A stretch of 64,000 nucleotides of DNA from Paraburkholderia solitsugae (GTDB lineage Bacteria; Pseudomonadota; Gammaproteobacteria; Burkholderiales; Burkholderiaceae): NCBI RefSeq assembly GCF_013177695.1, contig NZ_WOEY01000128.1, positions 1-64,000 on the forward strand, written 5' to 3'. The notes under the pieces are model-generated. The model was not told where the DNA came from. It saw only the letters and a list, made by a program, of their open reading frames with translations, and did not search any database. Every line of letters starts with the position of its first letter. The first letter of the stretch is position 1. This document shows, in pieces, positions 17,233-25,770 of this stretch. A program made the position numbers and the translations under genes.

Positions 17233-18525
17233 TCACTTGGCCCCGGCACTCGCCACCACCCAGCGCGGATCGGGCACCTTGTCATTGCTTCGGGCCAGCA
17301 GGCACACCACACCGGCCGCAATGATGTCGAACACCGCCAGCACCACAAACAACGGGCTGTAGCCGATCTGCGTGACCAGCACGCCGAACAGCGCCGTGAA
17401 CGCCGCCGCGCCCAGGTAGCCCGCCATGCCGCCCATGCCCGTGGCGGTGGCGACTTCGTTCTTGCCGAACATGTCGGACGTGATTGCATACAGCGCACCC
17501 GACAGGGTCTGGTGGGCAAAGCCGCCGACGCACAGCAGTGCAACGGCCGCATAAGGACTCGCCACCAGCCCGACGCAAGCCGGCCCGATCATGCAGAGCG
17601 CGCCAACGACGAAGACCAACTTACGCGACGTGAACAGCGAGACCTTCGCGTACTTATGAAATAGCGGGCTGAGGTAGCCGCCGAGCACGCAGCCGATATC
17701 CGCAGCCAGAAAGGGCATCCACGCGTACAGCGCGACTTCCTTCAGGTTCATGTGCCGCTCGGTCATCATGTAGAGCGGGATCCAGGCGTTGAAGGTCTGC
17801 CAGGCCGGCTCGGAAAGAATCCGCGGAATGCCGATTGCCCAGAAATCGCGGCTGCCGAGCATGGCAACCCAATTGCGTTTGACCGCGCCGGCTTCGCTAT
17901 GCTTCGCCTCCTGCCCGCTGAGGATGTAATCGCGCTCAGCGTCGCTCAACAGCTTCTGTTTCTGCGGGTGCTTGTACAGCAGCATCCACAGCACGCTCCA
18001 GACAATCCCCGCCACACCGACGATCAGGAAAGCCCATTGCCATTGGCCGTGCAACAACGCCCAAACAACAAGCGGCGGCGCCAGCAGCGCGCCCACGGAC
18101 GAGCCGATGTTGAACCAGCCGATCGCAACGGAACGCTCCTTGGCCGGGAACCACTCGCTCGTCGCCTTGACGCCGGCCGGGATGCCCGCCGCTTCAGCGA
18201 TACCGAGTATGCCGCGGAAGAACGCCAGGCTGCGCCAGCCCGTCGACCATGCCGCCGCGGCACAGGCCAGCGACCAGGCCAGCGCGAACGCCGCAAAGCC
18301 GATCTTGGTGCCGACGGTGTCGAGCACGTAGCCCGCAACCGGTTGCATGAACGCGTAGCAAAGCTGCCACGCCACCACGACATGCGAATACTGCGCGGTC
18401 GTGATATTGAGGTCCTTCATCAGCGTCGGCGCCGCCACCGACAACGTATTGCGCGCGAGGTAATTGATGATGAGCCCGGCCGCGACCAGACTGACCATCC
18501 ACCAGCGGATGCCCTTGATTTTCAT
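17233..18525 (-). CDS. exuT: MFS hexuronate transporter, ExuT-like
   Basis: Imports galacturonate and glucuronate by proton symport. The 430-residue, 12-helix protein follows E. coli ExuT through its length: IKGIRWWMVSLVA, YLARNTLSVAAPTLM, QPVAGYVLDTVGTKIG, GIPAGVKATSEWFPAKERS, EPAWQTFNAWIPLYM and GGFAHQTLSGAL. It is followed 29 bases upstream by the uronate dehydrogenase paralogue, so import and first oxidation share a transcript (order: udh paralogue, then exuT). Confidence 0.92.
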   Translation of the reverse strand: MKIKGIRWWMVSLVAAGLIINYLARNTLSVAAPTLMKDLNITTAQYSHVVVAWQLCYAFMQPVAGYVLDTVGTKIGFAAFALAWSLACAAAAWSTGWRSLAFFRGILGIAEAAGIPAGVKATSEWFPAKERSVAIGWFNIGSSVGALLAPPLVVWALLHGQWQWAFLIVGVAGIVWSVLWMLLYKHPQKQKLLSDAERDYILSGQEAKHSEAGAVKRNWVAMLGSRDFWAIGIPRILSEPAWQTFNAWIPLYMMTERHMNLKEVALYAWMPFLAADIGCVLGGYLSPLFHKYAKVSLFTSRKLVFVVGALCMIGPACVGLVASPYAAVALLCVGGFAHQTLSGALYAITSDMFGKNEVATATGMGGMAGYLGAAAFTALFGVLVTQIGYSPLFVVLAVFDIIAAGVVCLLARSNDKVPDPRWVVASAGAK

Positions 18526-18554
18526 GCCTGTGTCTCCTCGTATTCCCTAACCAA

Positions 18555-19397
18555 TCAGACGGGCCGGACCGCGCTGTCGTTGCTCGCGCTGTCGTTGCTC
18601 ACATTTTCGTCGCGCGAGTAATCGATGCCGACAAAGCTGCCGCCCTGGTAACGCTGACCCAATGCATCGAGCGGGTTCGGCCGGGCCAGCACTTCCTCGG
18701 CGTAGGCCTCGGCGTCCTGGATCGGCTGATAACCGAGGCGCTCGGCACCGCTGTTGTCCCACCAGCTCCGTTTGTTGGCCGACACGCCCCACACGGTGAT
18801 GAAACCTACGTCCTCTGCCTCGACACAGCGGTCGAGGAAATGCAGCAGGTCGCGATGACCGAACCAGGTGCTCAAGTGCCGCTGCTCGGTCGGCCGCTCA
18901 AGACAGCTGCCGATGCGCACGCAGATACTCTCAATGCCGTGCTTGTCCCAATACATGCGCGCCAGCGCTTCGCCCCACACCTTGCTCAGGCCGTAGAAGC
19001 CGTCCGGGCGCAGCGCGCAGTCGAGATCGAGATGTTCGGTGACCGGATACATGCCAATCGCGTGGTTGGAGCTGGCAAACACCACGCGCCTGACGCCTTG
19101 TCGGCGCGCGCCTTCGTACACTTCGACCAGCGCGCGCAGGTTGTTGTCGATGATTTCCGGCAGCGGACGTTCCACGCTTGTGCCAGCGAAGTGGATCAAC
19201 ACGTCGACGCCCTCCAGCAAACGATCGACGACGGTGGGATCGCGCAGGTCGCCGTGCATCACATCCTCGCCTTCCACCAGCGGAACCAGAGCCCTGGAAC
19301 CCGCGGCCGAACGCAACGAGATGCCGCGCGCGATCAACGCCGCACGGACTACCGAGCCGAGCTGTCCGCCGGCCCCACTCAGGGCAATCTTCTTCAT
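18555..19397 (-). CDS. NAD-dependent sugar-acid dehydrogenase, divergent Udh paralogue
   Basis: An extended short-chain dehydrogenase of 280 residues related to the uronate dehydrogenase at 4749-5591. It has LSGAGGQLGS (cofactor loop), FASSNHAIGM and the YGLSK catalytic pair, and keeps RIGS. It differs in RIGSCLERPTEQRHLSTW and has a variable C-terminus. AAAGGA precedes the ATG. Lying in an operon with exuT and below two island operators, it may be a second uronate dehydrogenase with other preference, or act on another aldose or uronate. A perfect 15-base tandem duplication adds a second SNDSA near the C-terminus. Confidence 0.8.
   Translation of the reverse strand: MKKIALSGAGGQLGSVVRAALIARGISLRSAAGSRALVPLVEGEDVMHGDLRDPTVVDRLLEGVDVLIHFAGTSVERPLPEIIDNNLRALVEVYEGARRQGVRRVVFASSNHAIGMYPVTEHLDLDCALRPDGFYGLSKVWGEALARMYWDKHGIESICVRIGSCLERPTEQRHLSTWFGHRDLLHFLDRCVEAEDVGFITVWGVSANKRSWWDNSGAERLGYQPIQDAEAYAEEVLARPNPLDALGQRYQGGSFVGIDYSRDENVSNDSASNDSAVRPV
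18571..18600 (-). repeat. 15-base tandem duplication in the Udh paralogue
   Basis: Two perfect copies of gcgctgtcgttgctc, encoding SNDSA twice in frame near the C-terminus; probably slippage in a non-essential tail. Confidence 0.85.
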
Positions 19398-19485
19398 AAG
19401 GTTCCTTTACAGCGCTGCGCGCGATTGAGCCGGAGGACGGCAAGCGGTCGAGCCGCGGCGGCATCGGACCGAGAACGGCTGTTAG

Positions 19486-19503
19486 TTGTACGATAACGTA
19501 CTA
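19486..19503 (+). promoter_or_regulatory. Uronate-island operator, site 7
   Basis: TTGTACG-ATAA-CGTACTA, about 90 bases upstream of the Udh paralogue start. Good match on both halves. Confidence 0.6.
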
Positions 19504-19603
19504 TCTGCGATCCCGAGGTCAATTTCAACCAGGCACTTACCCCTATTGGCTTGCGCTGAGCGGCAATTTGTCGTTAATAAACAAACATATACGGCCATTC
19601 TAT

Positions 19604-19621
19604 TTATATGACGTCGTATAA
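19604..19621 (-). promoter_or_regulatory. Uronate-island operator, site 8
   Basis: Plus strand TTATATG-ACGT-CGTATAA, a fully symmetric centre with one mismatch between the halves. It lies between the divergent udh paralogue/exuT operon and the DUF2867 gene and marks the right end of the island. Confidence 0.6.
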
Positions 19622-19814
19622 CATTAAACGTAAATTAACGCCAAGTCATACGCCATTCAGCGCACACGCCCAGTTGGCTCGATGGGCATCGGCGCTCGAG
19701 CGCGCGTCGTCGGACGCGCGTAGACTTGACGCGCATTCGCGCGATCGAACTGCGGCGCGCCCGCAGCGACGTCGCCCTTCCCACTACGATCCATTTTCGG
19801 CGCAGCGCCTTCCC

Positions 19815-20354
19815 ATGCCAGACACCAACCGTTCCGTGCTTGCAGTCGCTGTGCCGGCCGAATCCGGCGTGGCCCGCCTGTACGATGCCCCGGACCTCGC
19901 GGACGCGTTCGCCGTCCGCTTGCCGGACGACGCCATTGCCGATCCGGAATTACTCGCGCGTTTTCTGTTTGCACACCAGCCGGGTTGGGTTGCGAAACTG
20001 TTGAGCCTGCGCGATGCGCTGGTCGCCCGCTTCGGACTCAAGACGGCGAAGCAGCTGCGCGCGGAAGGTTCGCACGGCGCCAGGGAACGGCTCGACATCT
20101 TCAGAATCTACACGCGTAGCGCGCGCGAGATCATCCTCGGCGAGAACGATAGCCATCTCGACTTCCGGCTTTCGGTATTGCAGCAAACGCGTGATACGCA
20201 CGAGGGCAGCGCGCGCTATTTGATCCTGTCCACGGTCGTGCACTGCCACAATGGGCTCGGTCGCTTCTATATCTTTGCCATCGCACCGTTCCACCGACTG
20301 GTGGTTCGCTCATCATTGCGCCGGGCGGCGCGCATCGGCTGGCCGACGGCTTGA
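19815..20354 (+). CDS. DUF2867 family protein
   Basis: A 179-residue cytoplasmic protein of unknown function. The C-terminal half matches the DUF2867 pattern: a RDALVARFGLKT segment, IILGENDSHLDFRLSV, TVVHCHNGLGRFYIFAIAPFHRLVVRSSL. The ATG at 19815 is preferred; upstream the frame stays open to 19608 but is Arg-rich and unlike coding sequence. Members of this family sometimes occur as the C-terminal part of NAD-binding proteins. An island operator lies 190 bases upstream, so it may belong to the regulon, but its role is unknown. Confidence 0.72.
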   Translation: MPDTNRSVLAVAVPAESGVARLYDAPDLADAFAVRLPDDAIADPELLARFLFAHQPGWVAKLLSLRDALVARFGLKTAKQLRAEGSHGARERLDIFRIYTRSAREIILGENDSHLDFRLSVLQQTRDTHEGSARYLILSTVVHCHNGLGRFYIFAIAPFHRLVVRSSLRRAARIGWPTA

Positions 20355-20434
20355 CCGGCGCTTCGATAGGCGGGCACGGGTGCGGCTGACGCAAGGCAAT
20401 CGCCGCACGCCGCCGCACTCGCTACGTCAGCGTA

Positions 20435-21256
20435 TTACGCGCTGATAAATTCCAGCAGATCGGCATTCACCTTGTCCGCCTCGACGGTGCACATGCCGTG
20501 CTGCCCGCCCGGGTAGACCTTGAGCGTGGCGTTCTTCACGATCTTCGCCGTCTTGCGACCTGCCGCGTCGATCGGCACGATCTGGTCGTCGTCGCCGTGC
20601 AGAACCAGCGTCGGCACGTCGATCTTCTTCAGATCTTCTGTGTAGTCGACTTCGGAGAACTGCTTGATGCAGTCGTACAGCCCCTTGATCGAGCCGGCCA
20701 TGCCTTGCGCCCAGAACGAATCGATCACGCCTTGCGACACCTTCGCGTTCGGACGGTTATAGCCGTAAAACGGCAGCGCCAGATCCTTGAAAAACTGCGA
20801 ACGATCGTCGACCACGCCCTTGCGGATGCCGTCGAACACATCGATCGGCGTGCCTTCGGGGTTGCCCTCTGTCTTGAGCATCAGCGGCGGCACTGCACCG
20901 ATCAGCACAGCCTTCGCCACGCGATTCGTGCCGTGCCGGCCGATGTAGTGCGCGACCTCCCCGCCGCCGGTCGAATGGCCGACCATCGTGGCATCCTGCA
21001 GATCGAGGTGCTCGATCAGCGCCGCGAGATCGTCGGCATAGGTATCCATGTCGTTGCCGTCCCACGTCTGCGCCGAACGGCCATGACCGCGCCGGTCATG
21101 CGCGATCACGCGAAACCCTTTGCTGCCGAGGAACAGCATCTGCGCGTCCCAGGCATCCGCGGACAACGGCCAACCGTGCGAGAAGACAACCGGGCGGCCT
21201 TTGCCCCAGTCCTTGTAGAAGATGTCCGTACCGTCTTTCGTGGTGATCGTGCTCAT
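20435..21256 (-). CDS. Alpha/beta hydrolase, non-haem chloroperoxidase type
   Basis: A 273-residue serine hydrolase of the cofactor-free haloperoxidase/perhydrolase group, which are esterases that can form peracids. Features: HGWPLSADAW (oxyanion region at 27-36), DRRGHGRS, nucleophile Ser95 in GHSTGGG, acid Asp in LHGDDDQIVP and His in GGQHGM. The long open frame continues to 21658, but the ATG at 21256 has an AAGGAG site at ideal distance and gives the family length. No operon partners; physiological substrate unknown. Confidence 0.9.
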   Translation of the reverse strand: MSTITTKDGTDIFYKDWGKGRPVVFSHGWPLSADAWDAQMLFLGSKGFRVIAHDRRGHGRSAQTWDGNDMDTYADDLAALIEHLDLQDATMVGHSTGGGEVAHYIGRHGTNRVAKAVLIGAVPPLMLKTEGNPEGTPIDVFDGIRKGVVDDRSQFFKDLALPFYGYNRPNAKVSQGVIDSFWAQGMAGSIKGLYDCIKQFSEVDYTEDLKKIDVPTLVLHGDDDQIVPIDAAGRKTAKIVKNATLKVYPGGQHGMCTVEADKVNADLLEFISA

Positions 21257-21622
21257 CTGCTGACTCCTTGGGAATGAAGTCTGCCGTCGCCGGCAGGTGG
21301 ATGATGCGTGCCTCTCAGACCATTCGGACGGCACGAGCCGTGCCGTCCGACGAAAACCGTTAACTGCGAATGCTCGACGAACTCGACGCGCGTAGGGGGC
21401 GGAACATGGGAGCAAAACGACCGGCGATACACGGCAGGGATGCTTACTCAAGCATGACACGGCCTGCAACACACTTTGATGACGGACCCACGAAGAACCG
21501 AATCGGTTCACGCGGTATTCGAAATAACCAGCAGGAATGAAACAGCGAATGGCGATGCGGTGCTCGTCCATGTCGAGCATACGCCAACGCCGTCGTAACC
21601 GCTCATCGCGCTGGCCGATCGC
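21257..21622. other. Intergenic region with decayed toxin 5' end
   Basis: No intact gene seen. The last 90 bases, in frame with the toxin remnant downstream, read VHVEHTPTPS, a TAA stop at 21596-21598, then LIALADRM, which looks like the missing N-terminal part of the toxin interrupted by a stop. Confidence 0.5.
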
Positions 21623-21856
21623 ATGGAGGAATACGGCCCGAACTTCGGCGAGCCGCATACCGCGTCAATGGGTGGTGGCTTATTCGAGACGCGCCTGAAA
21701 GGCGCGGAGGGTATCGCCAGAGTGTTCTACTGCTCGATCGTGGAACGGAAAATCGTCATACTTCACAGCTTCGTGAAGAAGTCGCAACACACGCCGCGTA
21801 ACGAACTGGACGTGGCGCGCAAAAGACTGCTGGAGATCAGAAATGGCAACCTATAA
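21623..21856 (+). pseudogene. Truncated RelE/HigB-type toxin
   Basis: The 77-residue frame matches the C-terminal two thirds of phage-derived Gp49/HigB-like mRNA-cleaving toxins: EEYGPNFGEPHT, GGGLFETRLKG, GIARVFYCS, IVILHSFVKKSQHTP. These proteins are normally about 105-115 residues. The homologous reading continues upstream without an ATG (LIALADRM) up to an in-frame TAA at 21596-21598, beyond which only weak similarity remains. It overlaps the antitoxin gene by 14 bases, the normal toxin-antitoxin order. Either the toxin is inactivated or a short form is made; inactivation is more likely. Confidence 0.6.
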
Positions 21857-22130
21857 GGCAATGCGCGAACGGGCGCTCGCCGATCCCGAAGTACGCGCCG
21901 AATACGAACGGCTGAACCGCGAAGAATTCGCGCTGCTCGACCAGATGCTCGCCGCGCGCCGCGAAGCCGGCTTGACGCAGGCGCAAGTCGCCGAGCGCAT
22001 GGGCACGAAAGCGCCGGCCATCACCCGGCTGGAACGGGCACTGGCTTCGGGGCAGCACTCGCCTTCTATCGACACGTTGCGCAGATACGCGGCCGCGTGT
22101 GACAAGCAACTGTTTATCTCGATCGCATAG
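21843..22130 (+). CDS. XRE-family antitoxin, HigA-like
   Basis: A 95-residue DNA-binding antitoxin with a helix-turn-helix at about residues 42-75 (AGLTQAQVAERMGTKAPAIT, then RLERAL) and the end KQLFISIA often seen in these partners of Gp49-type toxins. It overlaps the toxin remnant, implying a former toxin-antitoxin unit, with the antitoxin kept intact. It may still bind its own promoter or protect against related toxins elsewhere in the genome. Confidence 0.85.
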   Translation: MATYKAMRERALADPEVRAEYERLNREEFALLDQMLAARREAGLTQAQVAERMGTKAPAITRLERALASGQHSPSIDTLRRYAAACDKQLFISIA

Positions 22131-22139
22131 CCGGCGTCG

Positions 22140-22892
22140 TTACTCCTGCGGCTCCTGCTGTTCTTGCGCTTCGATCGCCTGTTTCACGCGCATTAATTCG
22201 ATGGCATGCGCCTTCTGATCTTTCTGTATGCGCTCGGTCGGGCCCACGACTGAAAGACCGTACAGGTCCCCGCCAATCGTCAAAGCGACCGCGATCGCCG
22301 ACAACTCCGGCGCGCTCTCGCCGAGATTGGCGCACCAACCCTTAGCCTTTGCAGCGGCCGCTTGCGCGACGAGCGCTTGCAGGTCGGCAACGGTCGCAGT
22401 GGTGAAGCGTTCGAACGAAAGCTGCGCGCCGAGTGACTGCTGTGCGGCGGCATCGAGCTCACCGAAAATCGCCTTGCCGATCGAGTTCGCGTGCAAGGGC
22501 CGCAACTCGCCGGGCGCGCGCGTGTAGCGAATCGCCTTGGTCGATTCAACCACATCGAGATACACCACAGCTGTGCCGTGGATCTTGCCGAGCACCGCCG
22601 TCTCGCCACACGCGTCGCGCAATTCAACGAGCCGCGGATGCACCATCTCGACGATCGGGTCGACCGCATTGATGGCGCTGGCGAGCAACTGCAAGCGACG
22701 CGTTGGATAGTAGCCACCGCGTTTTCTGACCTCGTACAGATAGCCGCGGCTTACCAGCGTGCGAGCGAGCGCGAGACAGCTCGACACCGGCACGTTCAAC
22801 AAACGCGCGAGTTCAGTGAGCGGCAGCGGCCGTTGCTCGGCAGCGAACAATTCGAACAGGTCTAGCGTGCGGGCAACGAGTTTGACATCCAT
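22140..22892 (-). CDS. IclR family transcriptional regulator
   Basis: A 250-residue regulator. Residues 1-60 form the winged helix (RTLDLFELFAAEQRPLPLTELARLL, listed here in two parts: RTLDLFELFA and PLPLTELARLLNVPVSSCLA). The C-terminal ligand domain has AIRYTRAPGELRPLHANSIGKAI and the ALTIGGDLYGLSVVGP strand, both typical of IclR. It lies 18 bases after the acyl-CoA dehydrogenase gene, in the same direction, so it probably controls that catabolic operon. The inducer is unknown. Confidence 0.9.
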   Translation of the reverse strand: MDVKLVARTLDLFELFAAEQRPLPLTELARLLNVPVSSCLALARTLVSRGYLYEVRKRGGYYPTRRLQLLASAINAVDPIVEMVHPRLVELRDACGETAVLGKIHGTAVVYLDVVESTKAIRYTRAPGELRPLHANSIGKAIFGELDAAAQQSLGAQLSFERFTTATVADLQALVAQAAAAKAKGWCANLGESAPELSAIAVALTIGGDLYGLSVVGPTERIQKDQKAHAIELMRVKQAIEAQEQQEPQE

Positions 22893-22910
22893 GGCGGTGG
22901 GGTGAAACGC

Positions 22911-24077
22911 TCAGTACGACTTCGGCAGGCCCAGCACTTTCTCCGCGATGAAGCACATGATCATCTGCGGGCTCACGGGGGCGAGCCTCGGAATCATACA
23001 CTCCCGCAGATAGCGTTCGACGTGATACTCCTTCGCATAGCCCATGCCGCCGAGCGTGGCAATCGCCGTCTGGCATGACTGGAACGCGGCTTCCGCCGCG
23101 AGGTACTTGGCCGCGTTGGCTTCCGCGCCGCAGGGCTGGCCGGCGTCGTAGAGCGAGGCGGCTTTGAACACCATCAGATTGGCCGCTTCGAGTTGCATCC
23201 AGGCTTGGGCGAGCGGGTGCTGGATCGCCTGGTTCTGGCCGATCGGCCGGCCAAACACCACGCGCTCCTTCGCGTACTGTGTCGCGCGTTTCAACGCGAC
23301 CTGACCGAGACCGATCGCTTCGGCGGCGATCAGGATGCGCTCGGGGTTCAGGCCGTGCAGCAGATAGCGAAAGCCCGCGCCTTCGTCGCCGATACGGTCT
23401 TCAACGGGCACGCGCAGATTGTCGATGAACAGCATGTTCGAATCGACCGCCTTGCGGCCCATTTTCTCGATCTCGCGCACTTCCACGCGCTCGCGGTCGA
23501 GGTCGGTATAGAACAGCGTGAGACCGTCGGTCGGTTTGGCGGCCTGCTCGAGCGGCGTGGTGCGCGCGATGATCAGCATCTTGCTCGCGACCTGGGCCGT
23601 GGAGATCCAGATCTTGCGGCCGGACAGCACGTAGTGGTCGCCGTCGCGCACGGCCTGGGTTTTCAGATGCGTGGTGTCGAGGCCGGCGTCCGGTTCGGTG
23701 ACCGCGAAGCAAGCCTTGTCGCGGCCCTCGATCAGCGGCGGCAAAAAGCGGCGCTTCTGTGCTTCGCTGCCGAACACCTGTACGGGGTTCAGCCCGAAGA
23801 TGTTCATATGCACTGCGGAGGCTCCCGACAAGCCCGCACCGGAGCCACTGATCGTGCGCATCATGAGCGCGGCCTCGGTCATGCCGAGACCCGAGCCGCC
23901 GTATTCCGGCGACATCGCGATACCGAGCCAGCCGGCATCGGCCAGCGTGCGATGGAAGTCGTGTGGAAATCCGCCGTCGCGATCGCGGGCGAGCCAGTAT
24001 TCGTCGTCGTATTTTTCGCAGAGTTTCTCGATCGCGGACTGGATCGATTGCTGGTCTTCGGTGAGATCGAAATTCAT
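22911..24077 (-). CDS. Acyl-CoA dehydrogenase
   Basis: FAD-dependent enzyme that introduces an alpha-beta double bond into an acyl-CoA. The 388-residue protein has the usual three domains: FAVTEPDAGLDTTHLKT and WISTAQ (FAD and substrate contacts in the middle domain), GRPIGQNQAIQHPLAQ, and LGGMGYAKEYHVERYLREC. The C-terminal IYEGT motif, which carries the catalytic Glu in short-chain members, is replaced by APVSPQMI, as in a subgroup with the base elsewhere. The ATG at 24077 is chosen over 24143 by family length and an AGGA site. Its neighbours, a family III CoA-transferase and an IclR regulator, suggest CoA-activation and oxidation of a small carboxylic acid. Confidence 0.88.
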   Translation of the reverse strand: MNFDLTEDQQSIQSAIEKLCEKYDDEYWLARDRDGGFPHDFHRTLADAGWLGIAMSPEYGGSGLGMTEAALMMRTISGSGAGLSGASAVHMNIFGLNPVQVFGSEAQKRRFLPPLIEGRDKACFAVTEPDAGLDTTHLKTQAVRDGDHYVLSGRKIWISTAQVASKMLIIARTTPLEQAAKPTDGLTLFYTDLDRERVEVREIEKMGRKAVDSNMLFIDNLRVPVEDRIGDEGAGFRYLLHGLNPERILIAAEAIGLGQVALKRATQYAKERVVFGRPIGQNQAIQHPLAQAWMQLEAANLMVFKAASLYDAGQPCGAEANAAKYLAAEAAFQSCQTAIATLGGMGYAKEYHVERYLRECMIPRLAPVSPQMIMCFIAEKVLGLPKSY

Positions 24078-24203
24078 AACAACGTCCTGGGTTGTTGCCG
24101 GGTAGTACCTGCGCTGATCCGAACGTGCTCGAAGCGCACTCAAAGCGGAAACACACCGACCAGCACCGCGGTCAACACCATGATGATCGTGGCGGCGAAA
24201 ACT

Positions 24204-25349
24204 TCAGGCGTCCGCGGGCGGCTTGCCGAAGACCTGCTCGGCGTGCTCATTGAGCGCCGGGGGCGTGCTGCGGTAACTGGCCGGCGTGCGGCTCAGCTTG
24301 ATCGGCGATGCAATACCCTTGTACGTGCCCATCTCCACCCGCATGCCGCGATGTGCCGTATGCGGATGCTCCAGCGCCGCGCCCAACTCAAGCACCGGTG
24401 CGCATGGCACACCGCGCCGGATCAGCGTATCGGCAAGCAGTTCGCCTTCCCACGACGCAAAGCGTTTCTCGAGTTCGGCGCGCAATTCGCGGCGATGCGC
24501 GCTGCGCTCCTTGTTGCTGGCAAAGCGCGGATCGTCGACGAGCGGCTGCGCGTCAATCACGGCGCACAGTCCCGCGAACTGCGTGTTGTTGCCCACCGCC
24601 AGAAAAATATCGACGCTACCGGTGTGGAACATGTCGTACGGCGTGATGTTGGGATGCGCGTTGCCGCTGCGTTGCGGCTCTTTACCCGAGTAGAACCAGT
24701 TCGGCGTATGCGGATGCAGGATCGACAACGCACTGTCGAACAGTGTCGATTCGACAAACTGACCACGTCCGCTCGTCTCGCGTTCGCGCAGCGCCATCAG
24801 GATGCCGAGCGCCGCGTTCAGCCCGGTGACCAGATCGACGATCGGCACGCCGATGCGCAACGGCGCGCCGCCCGCCTCGCCGTTCACGCTCATCAAACCG
24901 GTCAGCGCCTGCACGGCAGCGTCGTAGCCCGGCAAGGCGCCGAGTGGACCGTCCGAGCCGAAACCCGACACGCGGCAATGCACGAGGCGCGGAAAACGCG
25001 CCTGCAACGCGTCGTAGCCAAGGCCCCAGCGTTCCAATGTGCCGATCTTGAAGTTTTCGACGAGCACGTCGGCGGTGTCGAGCAGCGTCAGCAGTTTCTG
25101 ACGGTCGGGCTCCTGCGTCAGATCGAGCGCCACACCAAGCTTATTGCGATTCACGCCGATGAAATACGAGGCCGTGTCGCCGTCGAACGGTGGCCCCCAT
25201 GTGCGCGTTTCGTCGCCGTTAGGCGGCTCGACCTTGACGACCTCCGCGCCGTGGTCGGCGAGGATTTGCGTGCAGTACGGGCCACCCAGCACGCGTGACA
25301 GATCGATGATGCGAAGCCCTGAGAGCGAACCGGGCGTGAGATTGAGCAA
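24204..25349 (-). CDS. Family III CoA-transferase (CaiB/BaiF)
   Basis: Transfers CoA from one carboxylate to another. The 381-residue protein starts LSGLRIIDLSRVLGGPYCTQ and shows the family's DVLVENFKIGTLERWGL and GFGSDGPLGALPGYD, with the catalytic Asp at PGYD. A TTG at 25349 with an AGGAGA site seven bases upstream is preferred; an ATG at 25382 (weaker AGGA site) is possible and adds 11 residues. It is 126 bases upstream of the acyl-CoA dehydrogenase on the same strand. The pair resembles glutarate or other dicarboxylate CoA pathways, but the substrate is not evident. Confidence 0.88.
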   Translation of the reverse strand: MLNLTPGSLSGLRIIDLSRVLGGPYCTQILADHGAEVVKVEPPNGDETRTWGPPFDGDTASYFIGVNRNKLGVALDLTQEPDRQKLLTLLDTADVLVENFKIGTLERWGLGYDALQARFPRLVHCRVSGFGSDGPLGALPGYDAAVQALTGLMSVNGEAGGAPLRIGVPIVDLVTGLNAALGILMALRERETSGRGQFVESTLFDSALSILHPHTPNWFYSGKEPQRSGNAHPNITPYDMFHTGSVDIFLAVGNNTQFAGLCAVIDAQPLVDDPRFASNKERSAHRRELRAELEKRFASWEGELLADTLIRRGVPCAPVLELGAALEHPHTAHRGMRVEMGTYKGIASPIKLSRTPASYRSTPPALNEHAEQVFGKPPADA

Positions 25350-25382
25350 GGCGTGTCTCCTGATTGGACGATGGCGCACCAT

Positions 25383-25770
25383 GGTCGTTAATTCCTGCGC
25401 ATGAATAAAACTTTATGCCCAAGAATTTATCAAGTCAAGCAGGTTCCGGGGAAACACCAGGCCAACGTCAGTCACCGCGAAAGCGCCGGGGTCGCGTTGT
25501 TGCAGCGCGGTCTATTGCCGCAGTTCCGCGCCGACCTCGAGAAAGACACGCGCAAGCACGTGAAGGAAAACTTGATACCTATCAACGCTTTGCCGTCTCA
25601 AAAACGAAAAACCACGTAAAACAACGCGGTTTTTTGACGCACGTCGCATCGCAGCAAAAAAGCCACTCATCCACTACTCTTGCGTCATCTGCCCAGCGCA
25701 GTGCGCACCGACAACGGTCGACGCGCGTAGTCCGCCTCCAGGCACGACGCACCTAAAGCACTTCACGATC
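25383..25770. other. Divergent intergenic region upstream of cydA
   Basis: No gene supported; the small frames here lack family features. It should hold the divergent promoters of the CoA-transferase group and cydAB. An A-rich/T-rich imperfect hairpin at 25605-25635 could be a weak terminator or an FNR/AT-rich control element; I see no clear named operator. Confidence 0.45.

Noticed and set aside
25401..25756. Small open frames upstream of cydA
   Set aside because: Overlapping frames with basic, low-complexity products, no ribosome site and no family resemblance.
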